Under the pieces are notes generated by a model. That model worked only from the letters and a program-made list of their open reading frames with translations. It made no database searches and was not told the origin of the DNA. DNA of 64,000 nucleotides from Meiothermus sp. QL-1 (GTDB taxonomy: Bacteria > Deinococcota > Deinococci > Deinococcales > Thermaceae). Made by a program: the position numbers and the translations under genes. Location: contig NZ_QQSV01000002.1 of NCBI RefSeq assembly GCF_003351145.1, positions 1 through 64,000 on the forward strand, in the 5' to 3' direction. The stretch's first letter is position 1. The number at the start of each line of letters is the position of its first letter. Positions 17,087-25,847 of this stretch are shown here, piece after piece.

Positions 17087-18328
17087 TCACCTGCCGAGAA
17101 GTTGCAGGGCGCGCTCCAAAATCACGTCGCGTCCAGCGATAAGGGCTTCTAGGTCGTCTTCCATTGCGACGTCTGGGGTAACCCGCAGGGGGAAAAGGGA
17201 GCCGTCCAGGTGGCGCATGCGCAGCGAGGAGACCGCGATGAACTCCCCGTTGATGAGGGGGCCTTCAGCGCTGCCCGACATGCCCAGGGCCCCGGCGGTG
17301 GGCTCGCCCACCACCCGGGCCCGCCCGGCTTTTTGCAGGAAGTAGGCCAGCATCTCGGTGGAGTTGAAGGTGTGGCGGTTGACCAGCACCACCACCGGCA
17401 GGTGGGCCAGGTAAGGCGCTTTGAGGGCGCTGAGCTCCTCCTCGTCGCCGTTTTCGTACTTGACCTTTAAGCGGCCGTTTTCCACGGTATGGGTCTCGTC
17501 CTGGCCCTGGAAGCGGCGGTCGTAGATGAAGCCCCCACCCCCAGTGAAGGCCGCGGCGGCCAGCAGGGCCTCGGAGTCGTAGCCGGTCAGGGCGTCGCGC
17601 AGGTCGATGACCATGCCCCGGGCCCCGGCCTGCTCGGCCTGGCGGGCCGCGTCGTGGATGCGCTGGGCGGGGGAGAACTCATCGGAGCTGTAGAGGTGGT
17701 AGACCCGGAGGTAGGCGATGTTGCCGCGCAGCTCGAGCCTGGGTTGCATGCTGGCCTGGGCGACCCTGGGGGTCAGGGTGAGGCTGCGGGGGCTGCCCTG
17801 GCGGCTGTAGCTGAGGCTGATGGGGCGTTGGGCGCTCTCGGCGGCCTTGAGCCGGGCCAGGGTGGCGGGCTGGCCGGCAATCTGCACGATGAGGTCGCCC
17901 CGCCGGAGGCCCGCTTCGTGGGCAGGCTCGCCGGGGAAGGCCTCGGTCACCACCAAGCCCCTCGGGGTCTCGCGTACCCAGACCCCAATGCGGGGGGCTG
18001 CGGGCCCTAGGCCGGCGCCGTAGCGCTGGTCGTCGATCAGTTCCTCGCGGGTGATAAGGGTGGTGAAGGGGTCGCCGATATCCTTCACGATGCGCTCGAT
18101 GACCTGCCGGGCCTTATCGTAGCCGCAGCGCTCGCGCTCAGCGGCGCAGAGCCGGTCCAGCTCGGGCTGGTACTGCCGCCTTAGTTCGCGGAAGGGAGGG
18201 ACCTTGGCCGGGCCGTTGTAGTAGAAGCCGATGAGGAAGGTGGCCTGGTCGAAGAGACTCTGGGCGGGCGAGGCCAGCGCCGGTGCAAGGCCAAGCAGCA
18301 AGCCTAGGAGGGCCGTTCGCAGGGTCAT
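17087..18328 (-). CDS. S41-family peptidase-like protein with PDZ domain (paralog 2)
   Basis: 413 residues with signal peptide (MTLRTALLGLLLGLAPALA). Its N-domain shares the pattern SPAQxLFDQAxF with paralog 1, so the pair arose by duplication. The PDZ part is EAFPGEPAHEAGLRRGDLIV. The S41 core has VIDLRDALTG and a likely serine in RHTFNSTEMLAYFLQ. The lysine position reads GEPTAGALG. Substrate unknown; a role in envelope protein turnover is inferred only from family and export. Confidence 0.78.
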   Translation of the reverse strand: MTLRTALLGLLLGLAPALASPAQSLFDQATFLIGFYYNGPAKVPPFRELRRQYQPELDRLCAAERERCGYDKARQVIERIVKDIGDPFTTLITREELIDDQRYGAGLGPAAPRIGVWVRETPRGLVVTEAFPGEPAHEAGLRRGDLIVQIAGQPATLARLKAAESAQRPISLSYSRQGSPRSLTLTPRVAQASMQPRLELRGNIAYLRVYHLYSSDEFSPAQRIHDAARQAEQAGARGMVIDLRDALTGYDSEALLAAAAFTGGGGFIYDRRFQGQDETHTVENGRLKVKYENGDEEELSALKAPYLAHLPVVVLVNRHTFNSTEMLAYFLQKAGRARVVGEPTAGALGMSGSAEGPLINGEFIAVSSLRMRHLDGSLFPLRVTPDVAMEDDLEALIAGRDVILERALQLLGR

Positions 18329-18334
18329 GCTTCA

Positions 18335-18340
18335 ATATAA
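18335..18340 (-). promoter_or_regulatory. -10 box of near-leaderless promoter for the S41 pair
   Basis: On the minus strand TTATAT ends 6 bases before the ATG at 18328. No Shine-Dalgarno motif lies between. This spacing would start transcription at or next to the start codon. The -35 region is not convincing. Confidence 0.45.
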
Positions 18341-18381
18341 GCAGGAAAATGTGAGGGCGATGGTAAACGGGCGCAAATTGT

Positions 18382-19506
18382 CTAAAAGCCAGGAGGGGCG
18401 GGCTCAAGGGCGAGCCACCCGGTCCGCACCCCTTCCACCACCTCGAAGCTGCTCAGGAAGGTTCCTGGGTAGTAGTAGCCCAGGATCTGGCGAAAGTCCC
18501 AGCCCAGAAGGGCCAGCCCCCGGGCCCCCCACTGGCTCAGGCCTACCCCATGGCCGCTGCCCTGGCCGTAGACCCAGAACCCTTCGAAGCGCACCCGGGT
18601 GGAGGGCAGCCCCAGCCCGCGCAGCAGCCGGGTGGCCTGCACTGCGTCCAGCTCGAGCGCCCCCTGGCTTCCAACCACCCTAAGCCGCAAAGGCCGGCCG
18701 CTTTCGCTGTAGAGGATTGGGGCAACAGTCTGCACGCTGCCCACTGAAAGGCCGAGCCCTGCCAGCCCCCGGGCCACCGCCTCGGGGGTAAGGGAGCGGC
18801 TCCAGGTGCTGTGGGGGCTTTGGGCGTAGGGGTCGGGGCGGGCTTGCAGGTAGGGGAGGCTATTTCCCCAAACCTCGCTTGCCGAGGCGGTGTAGCCCCC
18901 TGAGTCGGCGTGGTAGACCGCGGTGATGGGCCTTTGGTTGTGGCTTACGATGAGCCCGCGGGTGGCCAGCACGGCCTGGGTGTGCCTGGGGCTCTCGGCG
19001 GCACGGCCCAGATAGACCTGGCAGCGCTCGGAGGCGCAGAGGTCGTAGAGCCCCTGGGGGTTGAGGCGATAGAGGGCGAAGGTGCGGGCCAGGATGGCCT
19101 GGGCCTGGAGGACAGCCTCGGGGAAGGAGGCCGGCACCTCGGCAGGCACCACGCCCAGCAGGTAGTCCTCGAGCCAGACCCGGTTGATGAAGAGCAGCCG
19201 GCCCTCCTGGGCCACCACCAGCAGGTGGCCGCGGTAGCTGCGACCGTTCAGGCTGAAGCCCTCTGGGGCAGCGAACTCCACCCAGGGCCCCACCTCCTGG
19301 CCCTCCACCACCACCCCGCCGCTGCCAGCCCAGACCCGGAAAGCCCCGCCCCCCTGGGCCAGGCTGCCCCCAGCCCCCACCCGTTGGTGCGGGCCTATCA
19401 GCACCTGGGCTGAGGCCGCCTCCAGCAGCAGCGCCCGCAAAAGCAGGTCCTGTTGGCCCAGGGCTACCCCCAGCAGCGCAAAGCAGAGGGCAAGAGGACG
19501 CACCAT
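18382..19506 (-). CDS. SpoIID/LytB-domain protein (probable peptidoglycan lytic enzyme or activator)
   Basis: 374 residues with signal peptide. The SpoIID domain is clear: YLLGVVPAEVPASFPEAVLQAQAILARTFAL holds the glutamate that is catalytic in SpoIID, and GSGHGVGLSQWGARGLA is the C-terminal signature. SpoIID removes stem-less glycan in spore formers; in non-sporulating bacteria these proteins act in cell-wall remodelling. This organism shows no sporulation genes here. It lies 42 bases after bshC but has its own -10 box. Confidence 0.85.
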   Translation of the reverse strand: MVRPLALCFALLGVALGQQDLLLRALLLEAASAQVLIGPHQRVGAGGSLAQGGGAFRVWAGSGGVVVEGQEVGPWVEFAAPEGFSLNGRSYRGHLLVVAQEGRLLFINRVWLEDYLLGVVPAEVPASFPEAVLQAQAILARTFALYRLNPQGLYDLCASERCQVYLGRAAESPRHTQAVLATRGLIVSHNQRPITAVYHADSGGYTASASEVWGNSLPYLQARPDPYAQSPHSTWSRSLTPEAVARGLAGLGLSVGSVQTVAPILYSESGRPLRLRVVGSQGALELDAVQATRLLRGLGLPSTRVRFEGFWVYGQGSGHGVGLSQWGARGLALLGWDFRQILGYYYPGTFLSSFEVVEGVRTGWLALEPAPPGF

Positions 19507-19512
19507 GGGCCC

Positions 19513-19518
19513 AGTATA
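19513..19518 (-). promoter_or_regulatory. -10 box of near-leaderless promoter for the SpoIID-like gene
   Basis: TATACT on the minus strand ends 6 bases (GGGCCC) before the ATG at 19506. There is no purine-rich binding site between. The -35 region is GC-rich and unclear. Confidence 0.5.
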
Positions 19519-19547
19519 GCCCTGGGGCCCCGTCGGGGCGGTTCATC

Positions 19548-21047
19548 TCAGCCCAGCGGAATGAGGTGCCGGCCGGTGGGGGGAAGGGCCTGCAGCCGGT
19601 GCAGAACCTCCTCCCCCTGTTTGAGCAGGTACATGGGGAAGGGGTAGGTCCTCTCCTGCGGACCGGCGGGGGCCAGGTGGCGTTGCAGGCGGGCAAACTG
19701 GGCACCGGTGGTGTTTTCCTGGCGCAGGGCCCCCTCCAGCACCTTGCGCTCCAGGCGCTCGATTTCGTGGGCAATGCGCACCTGGGCCCGGTGGAGGGGA
19801 CGGGCCAGGGTGGGGTCGGGCAGCAGGGTCCGGACTTTCTCCAGTTCAGCGCGCACGCGCTCTAGGTGGGTTCGTAGGGCCTGTACACGTTCGTCCTGCT
19901 GGGCCAGCACGGCCTTGAAGCTCCCCTCGGGGTCTTCCTGGAAGGCCCAGGGGTCGAGCCTGTACTTCTGCAGGATGCGGATTATGGGGGGCTCGAGCAC
20001 CGTTGCCTGTAGACGGGGGATGATTGCAGGCATGCGCAGGCCGTGCAGGGCGTAGACCCCCCCCAGCTCGGCCACGTAGCGGATCTCGCCCGGCCCCACC
20101 ACCAGCCCGGCGGTGGGCAGCACGCTGTCCTGCAGCACCGGCCGCAGGCCCGCGGCAGGGGTGAGGCGGGCGGGGTCCTGGGCCAGGATGTCCTCGAGCT
20201 GGGCTGGCGTGTAGCTCCTGGTTCCGTCCTCAAAGCGGCCGCTGCGGTAGCGCAGCAGGCGGCGCCGGCCATCCTCCCCCTCCAAAAACAGGTTGGTGGC
20301 GGCCTCGCCGCGGCCCAGGGTGGGCTCGAGGCCTGCTTGCCGCATGGCCCGGGCGGTCTGGTTGATGGCCTCGGCGGAGGCCAGAGGGTCTTCGAGCTCG
20401 CGCTTCAGCCCCGGGATGAAGAGGGGGGCCAGCTCGGGGGCCATGGGGTCGAAGACCACCAGGCCCAAAGGCCCCAGGAACTCCAGCAGCATTCGGGCGA
20501 AGACCTCGCCGAACCGCCACTCCCCCAGCATGGCTTGGCACAGCCGGGCCCGCACCGAGGCATCCCCCCCAAACTCGCTCAGGAGCTGGCAGACCGCGCC
20601 GGTATGGGGGCCAAAGGGAATTCGCCCTGCGGGGTGAGCAGAGGGCAGGTCAAGCGCCAGGCGGTAGATGCGCTCCTCGAAGCCCAGCAGCTCTACCTGC
20701 CGGATTTCGTCGGTGTCGTGGTCCTGCGAGGCCACCCAGAAGACCGCCACCACCGGCCGGTGGGGCTGGGTGTGCTGGGCAGCCAGCTTCAAGGCGGTGT
20801 GGGCCTTGTAGAAGGTGTAGGCCGGGCCGGTGAGCAGCCCAGCTTGCTGCCCTGCGACGATGGCCCGGCTCTCGGGGTGGGCGAGTTGCTGGGCGGCCCG
20901 AAGGCTCTCCTCCGGCGCCCCAAGCCGCCTCAAGTAGGCCAGAAGCCCCCGGCCCAGAGCCTCGCGCGGGGCCTCCCGGGGAGTGGAGAGCACCTTCGGC
21001 AGGTCTTCTGGGCCGAAGGGCAGAAAGAGGCGCAGGGCGTCCGGCAT
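19548..21047 (-). CDS. bshC: Putative cysteine ligase BshC (bacillithiol synthesis)
   Basis: 499 residues, family length. Signature segments are VAGQQAGLLTGPAYTFYKAH and VFWVASQDHDTDEI. A coiled-coil region lies near residues 380-420 (RVQALRTHLERVRAELEK). BshC is thought to add cysteine to glucosaminyl-malate in the last step of bacillithiol synthesis, the low-molecular thiol of Deinococcus-Thermus and Firmicutes. bshA and bshB are not in the window. A TAGAAT box lies 9 bases before the ATG. Confidence 0.92.
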   Translation of the reverse strand: MPDALRLFLPFGPEDLPKVLSTPREAPREALGRGLLAYLRRLGAPEESLRAAQQLAHPESRAIVAGQQAGLLTGPAYTFYKAHTALKLAAQHTQPHRPVVAVFWVASQDHDTDEIRQVELLGFEERIYRLALDLPSAHPAGRIPFGPHTGAVCQLLSEFGGDASVRARLCQAMLGEWRFGEVFARMLLEFLGPLGLVVFDPMAPELAPLFIPGLKRELEDPLASAEAINQTARAMRQAGLEPTLGRGEAATNLFLEGEDGRRRLLRYRSGRFEDGTRSYTPAQLEDILAQDPARLTPAAGLRPVLQDSVLPTAGLVVGPGEIRYVAELGGVYALHGLRMPAIIPRLQATVLEPPIIRILQKYRLDPWAFQEDPEGSFKAVLAQQDERVQALRTHLERVRAELEKVRTLLPDPTLARPLHRAQVRIAHEIERLERKVLEGALRQENTTGAQFARLQRHLAPAGPQERTYPFPMYLLKQGEEVLHRLQALPPTGRHLIPLG

Positions 21048-21094
21048 AACCAGGGGATTCTAACGCCTTTCCTGGAACAAGATGCTGCGGCTTG

Positions 21095-21736
21095 TCACAG
21101 CGCCACCTGCCGCAGGGCCTCGGGGTCCAGAATCAGGATGCGCCGATAGCCCAGCTCGATGGCATCGCTCATGGCCAGCTCGCCCAGCACCTTGGTGATG
21201 GTCTCGCGCGTGGAACCTGCCAGGTGGGCCAGGTCTTGGTGGGAAAGGGTCACCTCCAGTCCGCCCTCGCCCTTGCGCATGGCCGTGAGCAGGGCCTTGG
21301 CCAGCCGGGGCAGCACCTCTTTGAAGCGGAGGTCGCGCAGGCGCTCCTCGGCCTTGCGCAGCCGGTGGGAGAGCAGCTTTACGAAGGCCATCTGGACCTC
21401 GGGAAAGCGGCTGGTGAGGCGCTGCAGGTCCTCACGGCTGGCCGAGAGCAGCTCTGAGTCCACCAGGGCCTCGGCGAAAACCCCGTAGCGCCCCTCGGGC
21501 AGAAGGGCCCCCTCGCCGAAGATCTCCCCCGCCCCCACCACGGTGAGGGTCACCTCTTCCTCGCGCTTCCCTAGCTGGAAAAGCCGCACCCAGCCGTCCA
21601 CCACGTAGTAGAGGGTTTTGGCCTCGTCCTGGGGATAGCAGATGTAGCTGCCCCGCCGGGCGGTGAAGCTGTGGAAGACCCGCTCGGCCTCGGCGCGGGC
21701 CTCCAGGGACAGGGCGGCGATGGCCTCCGGTATCAT
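21095..21736 (-). CDS. CRP/FNR-family transcription regulator
   Basis: 213 residues from the ATG; a TTG three codons earlier is possible. The N-terminal cyclic-nucleotide-type domain includes GEIFGEGALLPEGRYG, and the C-terminal winged helix is VTLSHQDLAHLAGSTRETITKVLGEL. The cAMP-pocket arginine pattern is not clearly intact, so it may act without ligand, as SdrP of Thermus does; that is an analogy. The target is unknown. An imperfect palindrome lies upstream at 21793-21807. Confidence 0.88.
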   Translation of the reverse strand: MIPEAIAALSLEARAEAERVFHSFTARRGSYICYPQDEAKTLYYVVDGWVRLFQLGKREEEVTLTVVGAGEIFGEGALLPEGRYGVFAEALVDSELLSASREDLQRLTSRFPEVQMAFVKLLSHRLRKAEERLRDLRFKEVLPRLAKALLTAMRKGEGGLEVTLSHQDLAHLAGSTRETITKVLGELAMSDAIELGYRRILILDPEALRQVAL

Positions 21737-21807
21737 GCTTACCAAAATTTATTGCTTGGGCTGTGGCCGCATCTCAAGCGCAGCATACAAATTGTGTGCA
21801 GCCTACA

Positions 21808-22617
21808 TTAGGGAAAGAGGGGCTGGCTCGAGGGGGGCAGCAGCCCGGCCGCCTGGCCCCGGCGGAAGAGCTCGGCCACCGCCGCCTCGCCCTCGGGGCC
21901 CACATCGAGCGAGAACTCGTTGACGTAGGTCCGGATGTGGGCCCATACCACCTCGTCCTCCAGCTCCTGGGCGTGGGCCTTGATGTAGGCCACGGTTTCC
22001 TCGGGGTGGGCCTGGGCGTACTCGAGGCTGGCGCGCACCGCGGCGTCCAGGGTCCGGATGGTCGCCTCGCCCAGGTCGCGCCGGGCCAGGATGGCCCCCA
22101 AGGGCAGCGGCAGGCCGGTCTCCTCTTCCCACCACTCCCCCAGGTCCAGCAGCCTCACCAGGCCGTAGCGCGGGTAGGTGAAGCGCGACTCGTGGATGAT
22201 GAGCCCGGCCTCGGCCTCGCCCCGCGCCACGGCGGGCATGATCTGGTCGTAGCGCATCTCTACCGGGATGAAGCCCGGGCTGTGCAAGGAGAGCAGAAGA
22301 AAGGCCGTGGTGTAGCGCCCCGGGATGGCCACCCGCCGCTCCTCTAGCCCTCCTATAGGGGCCCGGGCCACCAGCAACGGCCCCACCCCACGCCCCAAGG
22401 CCCCGCCCGAGCGCAGCGCCACGTACTGCTCGCGCAGGTGCCCGTAGGCCGCGTAGCTTATCTTAGTGAGCGGCAGCCGGCCCTCCAGGGCCCAGCGGTT
22501 CAGGGTCTCCACGTCTTCCAGCTCCTCTTCTATGGGGAAGGGAAGGGGAATTTTGCCGTGGGCCAGGGCGTAGAAGATAAAGGTGTCGTTGGGGCAGAAG
22601 GAATAGCCGAGTCGCAC
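21808..22617 (-). CDS. mqnD: 1,4-dihydroxy-6-naphthoate synthase (futalosine menaquinone pathway)
   Basis: 269 residues from a GTG start. The sequence closely follows Thermus MqnD as I remember it: FCPNDTFIFYALAHGK, LEDVETLNRWALEGRLPLTK and GLIIHESRFTYPRYGLV. The enzyme converts cyclic de-hypoxanthinylfutalosine to 1,4-dihydroxy-6-naphthoate. The conserved histidine in IIHESRF is the proposed base. The partner genes mqnA-C lie elsewhere. Confidence 0.95.
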   Translation of the reverse strand: MRLGYSFCPNDTFIFYALAHGKIPLPFPIEEELEDVETLNRWALEGRLPLTKISYAAYGHLREQYVALRSGGALGRGVGPLLVARAPIGGLEERRVAIPGRYTTAFLLLSLHSPGFIPVEMRYDQIMPAVARGEAEAGLIIHESRFTYPRYGLVRLLDLGEWWEEETGLPLPLGAILARRDLGEATIRTLDAAVRASLEYAQAHPEETVAYIKAHAQELEDEVVWAHIRTYVNEFSLDVGPEGEAAVAELFRRGQAAGLLPPSSQPLFP

Positions 22618-22623
22618 GGCCCC

Positions 22624-22629
22624 AGGCTA
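22624..22629 (-). promoter_or_regulatory. -10 box of near-leaderless promoter for mqnD
   Basis: TAGCCT on the minus strand ends 6 bases (GGGGCC) before the GTG at 22617, the same spacing as at other single genes here. No -35 box is evident. Confidence 0.4.
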
Positions 22630-22699
22630 GCGCGGAGGCCGGGGGGGGTGTGTGCCTCGGCTGACAGCCCGCTGACCGCGGTGGGCCACAATGTAAAGT

Positions 22700-22885
22700 G
22701 TGAAGCAACAAAAACTGCTGCGCGATCTCCTCATTGGCGCGATAGGGGTGGCCTTTGGCTACTGGGCCGCCGGCATCCACAGCTAGGAGGGCTGGGCAGG
22801 GCTGCTGCGCGAGGGCTGGGTGGGGTTGTTGGTGGCCCTGGGCGCTGTGGGGCTGATTTACCTGGCCTTCCGCCGGGTGCGCTAG
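22700..22885 (+). pseudogene. Small two-helix membrane protein gene interrupted by an in-frame TAG
   Basis: The frame from GTG 22700 reads 28 codons (KQQKLLRDLLIGAIGVAFGY and on), meets TAG at 22784-22786, and continues in the same frame for 32 more codons (EGWAGLLREGWVGLLVALGA and on) to TAG 22883-22885. Both halves contain a hydrophobic helix, and the end FRRVR is basic, so the whole looks like one 61-codon two-helix protein. A CAG-to-TAG change would explain the break. TAAAGT (22694-22699) and CTGACC (22672-22677) upstream look like promoter boxes. It ends overlapping the convergent cobQ stop. Confidence 0.6.
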
Positions 22886-24270
22886 CGCTCCAGCAGGCTT
22901 TCCAGGAAGCCCGGGCGGAACTGCGCCGCCACCAGGTCGGCCATGGCCTCGAAGCGGGCCTCGAGGCCCCCGCCTTCCTGACCAAAAAGCCGCCCCAGAA
23001 CCTCTGGATTCTCGAAGAGCCCGTGCAGGTAGAGCCCCAGGACGCTGCCCTGCTGGAAGTAAAGCCCCCCGCTCTCGCCGTGGCGAATCTCGTAGCCCGC
23101 TACCTCCAGCCCCTCCAGCGCCCGCCAGAAGCCGGTGAGCCCCTCCAGACGAAGCCGGGTGTGGCGCTGGATTTTTTCCGCTTTGAATACGGTCTCCAGC
23201 GGCAGCAGCCCGAGCCCCGTGTGGCTGCCGGGGCTTTCGATGCCCGAAGGGTCGTGGAGGGCCCGGCCTAGCATCTGCAGCCCCCCGCAGATGCCCAGGA
23301 GGGGTCTTCCAGCCTGGGCGTGGGCGCGCAGGGCCTCGGCCAGGCCCCGGGCCTGAAGCCAGGCCAGGTCGCTGGCGGTGTGTTTAGAGCCCGGCAGCAC
23401 CACCAGCCCAGCCCCTTCCAGCACCTCGGGCTGCCGGGCCCAGACCAGCCGCACCCCCGGCAGGTGCTTGAGGGGCTCGAGCTCGTCCAGGTTGGAGGCC
23501 CGGGGGTAGGCCACCACCGCCACCGTGAAGCCCTGGCCCACCGGGCGGGCGTCGAAGACCCCGTCCTCCTCGGGCAGGCCGTGGTCCGGCCAGTAGGGCA
23601 GCACCGCCACCGTGGGCACGCCGGTGAGGGCCTCCAGCCGCTCGGGGGCGGGGGAGAGGAGGCTGGGGTCCCCCCGGAACTTGTTGAGCACGAAGCCCCG
23701 GATCAGCGCCCGCTCCTCTGGCTCCAGCAGGGCGTAGGTGCCATACAGGTGGGCGAAGGCCCCACCCCGGTCGATATCGGCCACCAGGAGCACCCGGGCC
23801 CGGGCTTCCAGGGCGACGCGCATGTTCACGATGTCGCTGTGCTTCAAGTTGATTTCCGCCGGGCTGCCCGCCCCCTCGAGGATGACGAGCTCATAGGCCT
23901 CCATCAGCTCGAGCAAAGCCCGCCTGACCACCGGCCAGAGCCGGGCCTTGCGCGCGTGCCAGGGCAGGCGCGAGAGGGCCGGGTCGGGCCGCCCCAGCAC
24001 CACCACCTGGCTTTTCTGGTCGCCCTCGGGCTTGAGAAGCACCGGGTTCATCCGCACCTCGGGTACGGCGCGGGCGGCCAAGGCCTGGAAGTACTGCGCG
24101 CTGCCCATCTCGCCCCCCGCTACCACCCTTGCGTTGTTGCTCATGTTCTGGGCCTTGAAGGGGGCCACCCGCAGCCCCAGCCGGGCGTAGTAGCGGCAGA
24201 GGGCCGTGGCCAGAAAGCTCTTGCCGGCCCCGCTGCTGGTGCCCTGGACCATGATGGCCCTGCCGTTCAT
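22882..24270 (-). CDS. cobQ: Cobyric acid synthase (glutamine-hydrolysing)
   Basis: 462 residues. The N-terminal ATPase domain has the P-loop GTSSGAGKS near residue 10 and KAQNMSNNA. The C-terminal class I amidotransferase domain has the nucleophile elbow LGICGGLQMLG and the distal histidine in YEIRHGESGG. The enzyme amidates four carboxylates of adenosyl-cobyrinic a,c-diamide. It is the last gene of the B12 operon and overlaps the chelatase gene by 4 bases (ATGA). Confidence 0.95.
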   Translation of the reverse strand: MNGRAIMVQGTSSGAGKSFLATALCRYYARLGLRVAPFKAQNMSNNARVVAGGEMGSAQYFQALAARAVPEVRMNPVLLKPEGDQKSQVVVLGRPDPALSRLPWHARKARLWPVVRRALLELMEAYELVILEGAGSPAEINLKHSDIVNMRVALEARARVLLVADIDRGGAFAHLYGTYALLEPEERALIRGFVLNKFRGDPSLLSPAPERLEALTGVPTVAVLPYWPDHGLPEEDGVFDARPVGQGFTVAVVAYPRASNLDELEPLKHLPGVRLVWARQPEVLEGAGLVVLPGSKHTASDLAWLQARGLAEALRAHAQAGRPLLGICGGLQMLGRALHDPSGIESPGSHTGLGLLPLETVFKAEKIQRHTRLRLEGLTGFWRALEGLEVAGYEIRHGESGGLYFQQGSVLGLYLHGLFENPEVLGRLFGQEGGGLEARFEAMADLVAAQFRPGFLESLLER

Positions 24271-25847
24271 ACCCCCAGCCTGAGCAAAAGGGCGTGGTCG
24301 TTCAGGTCCTCGAGCCGGGCGTAGACAGCCCCCATGGCCTCGGCCAGTTGGCGGGCCCGGCCCAGCGGGCTGGGGCCGGCCTCCGCGTCCAGCACCGCCG
24401 CCCGGCCCCGGATGCGTCGGGCCAGGGCCAGGGCCTCGGCCCAGGGGTCGCCCCCCTGGTGGGGCACGTTGGCCCGCCCGTCGGTGACCAGCACCAGCCG
24501 GGTGCGCTCGTCCAGGTGCTCCAGGGCCAGCGCCAGGGCGGCGGCCAGAGGGGTGCGGCCCCCGGCGGGGAGGTGCTCAAGGGTTCGCCGGGCCGCCTCC
24601 AAATCGCGGGTAAAGGGGAGGACCAGCCGGGCCCCGCTGCCGCGGAAGGTGATGAGGCCCACCTCCACGGGGGTCTCCTCCAGCAGGCGCAGCAGGGCCC
24701 CCTTGGCCCAGGCCATGCGGGCCTGGGCGGCCAAGGAGCCGCTGGCGTCCACCACCAATAGCAGGCGTGGGCTGGCGCGGCCTTCCTCGAGGCAGGTGTG
24801 CAGGTCCTGCCGCTCCAGCCGCTCGCCTTTGCGCAGGGCCAGGTGGAGCAGGGAGGCCCGAAGCGCCAGGCGTTCGGGCTCGGGCTCGAGCACCGCCCGC
24901 GCCGAGGGGCCCTGGGGGGCCTCGAGGCGCAGGGGGTGGGGGGGAAGCCGGGGGGCAAAAGTTCGCTCGAAGGCGGGGGCCTCCTTGGGGGTGGGCGCGG
25001 GAGGGGGGGGTGGGGGCGGGGAGGGTTGCTCGGGCAGCACCAGGGGCCAGACCGCCTCCACCAAGGCCCAGTCCACCTCCTTTCCCTCCCAGGCGGCCAG
25101 GGCCCGGGCGGCCCTGGCCAGGGCCAGGTCGGGCCGCAGGCTGCCAATGCCCAAGGCGGCCACCCGGCGGCTGATCTCCTGCAAAAGCTCGGGCGTCAGG
25201 GCCACCCCAGGGAGCCTGGCCCGGGCGGCCTGTAGCCGCTCCCGCAGGGCCTGCTGGGCCTCGTGGAAGCGGGCGCGGAAGCCCTCGGGGTTCTGCTCGA
25301 AGGCCAGGCGGCGCTCTACCGCCAGGGCCCGCTCCTCGGGGTCGGAGAGGCCCGCGACCTCCACCTTGAGGGCGAAGCGGTCGAAGAGCTGGGGGCGCAG
25401 CCGCCCCTCCTCGGGGTTCATGCTGGCCAAAAGCACGAAGCGGGCGGGGTAGGTGAGGCTGAAGCCCTCCCGCTCAAGCCGCCCCACCCCGCTTACCACC
25501 ACGTCCAGCAGGGCGTCGGTCAGGTGGGGGGCCAGCAGGTTGACCTCGTCGATGTAAAGCACCCCCCCGTGGGCCTGGCTCAAGAGGCCCGGCTTGAGGG
25601 CCGGCTGGCCCGAGAGGGCCTTGTCCAGGTCGAGCCCGCCCAGCAGCCGCTCCTCCCCGGTGCCGATGGGCAGGTTCACAAAGGGGGCCCCTTCCGGCAG
25701 CAGCTCGGCCAGGGCCCGGGCCGCGGTGGTCTTGGCGCTGCCCTTTTCCCCCTGCAGAAGCACCGAGAGCGCCGGGTCGGTGGCGGCGAGCAGCAGGGCC
25801 TGCCGCATCCGCTCCTGGCCCACGATGGCGGCAAAAGGGTAGTTCAT
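24267..25847 (-). CDS. Cobaltochelatase accessory subunit, fused AAA (ChlI-like) and VWA (ChlD-like)
   Basis: 526 residues from the ATG overlapping the cobN stop; a longer frame upstream lies inside cobN and is rejected. The N-terminal AAA module has Walker [10 protein letters not shown] and Walker [12 protein letters not shown] proline-rich linker ([12 protein letters not shown]) leads to a VWA domain with MIDAS DASGS and [10 protein letters not shown]. In class I chelatases, such AAA and VWA parts drive metal insertion by the large CobN subunit. Here both are one protein encoded directly after cobN. Confidence 0.9.
   Translation of the reverse strand: MNYPFAAIVGQERMRQALLLAATDPALSVLLQGEKGSAKTTAARALAELLPEGAPFVNLPIGTGEERLLGGLDLDKALSGQPALKPGLLSQAHGGVLYIDEVNLLAPHLTDALLDVVVSGVGRLEREGFSLTYPARFVLLASMNPEEGRLRPQLFDRFALKVEVAGLSDPEERALAVERRLAFEQNPEGFRARFHEAQQALRERLQAARARLPGVALTPELLQEISRRVAALGIGSLRPDLALARAARALAAWEGKEVDWALVEAVWPLVLPEQPSPPPPPPPAPTPKEAPAFERTFAPRLPPHPLRLEAPQGPSARAVLEPEPERLALRASLLHLALRKGERLERQDLHTCLEEGRASPRLLLVVDASGSLAAQARMAWAKGALLRLLEETPVEVGLITFRGSGARLVLPFTRDLEAARRTLEHLPAGGRTPLAAALALALEHLDERTRLVLVTDGRANVPHQGGDPWAEALALARRIRGRAAVLDAEAGPSPLGRARQLAEAMGAVYARLEDLNDHALLLRLGV

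Noticed and set aside
19000-19780. Minus-strand frame with G/P/R-rich peptide across the SpoIID-like and bshC genes
   Set aside because: It is an out-of-frame shadow of two recognised genes and has no domain pattern.
21793-21807. Imperfect palindrome TGTGTGCAGCCTACA upstream of the CRP-like gene as an autoregulatory site
   Set aside because: Only part of the half-sites match, and the promoter of this gene is not clear. It is kept as a remark, not as a feature.
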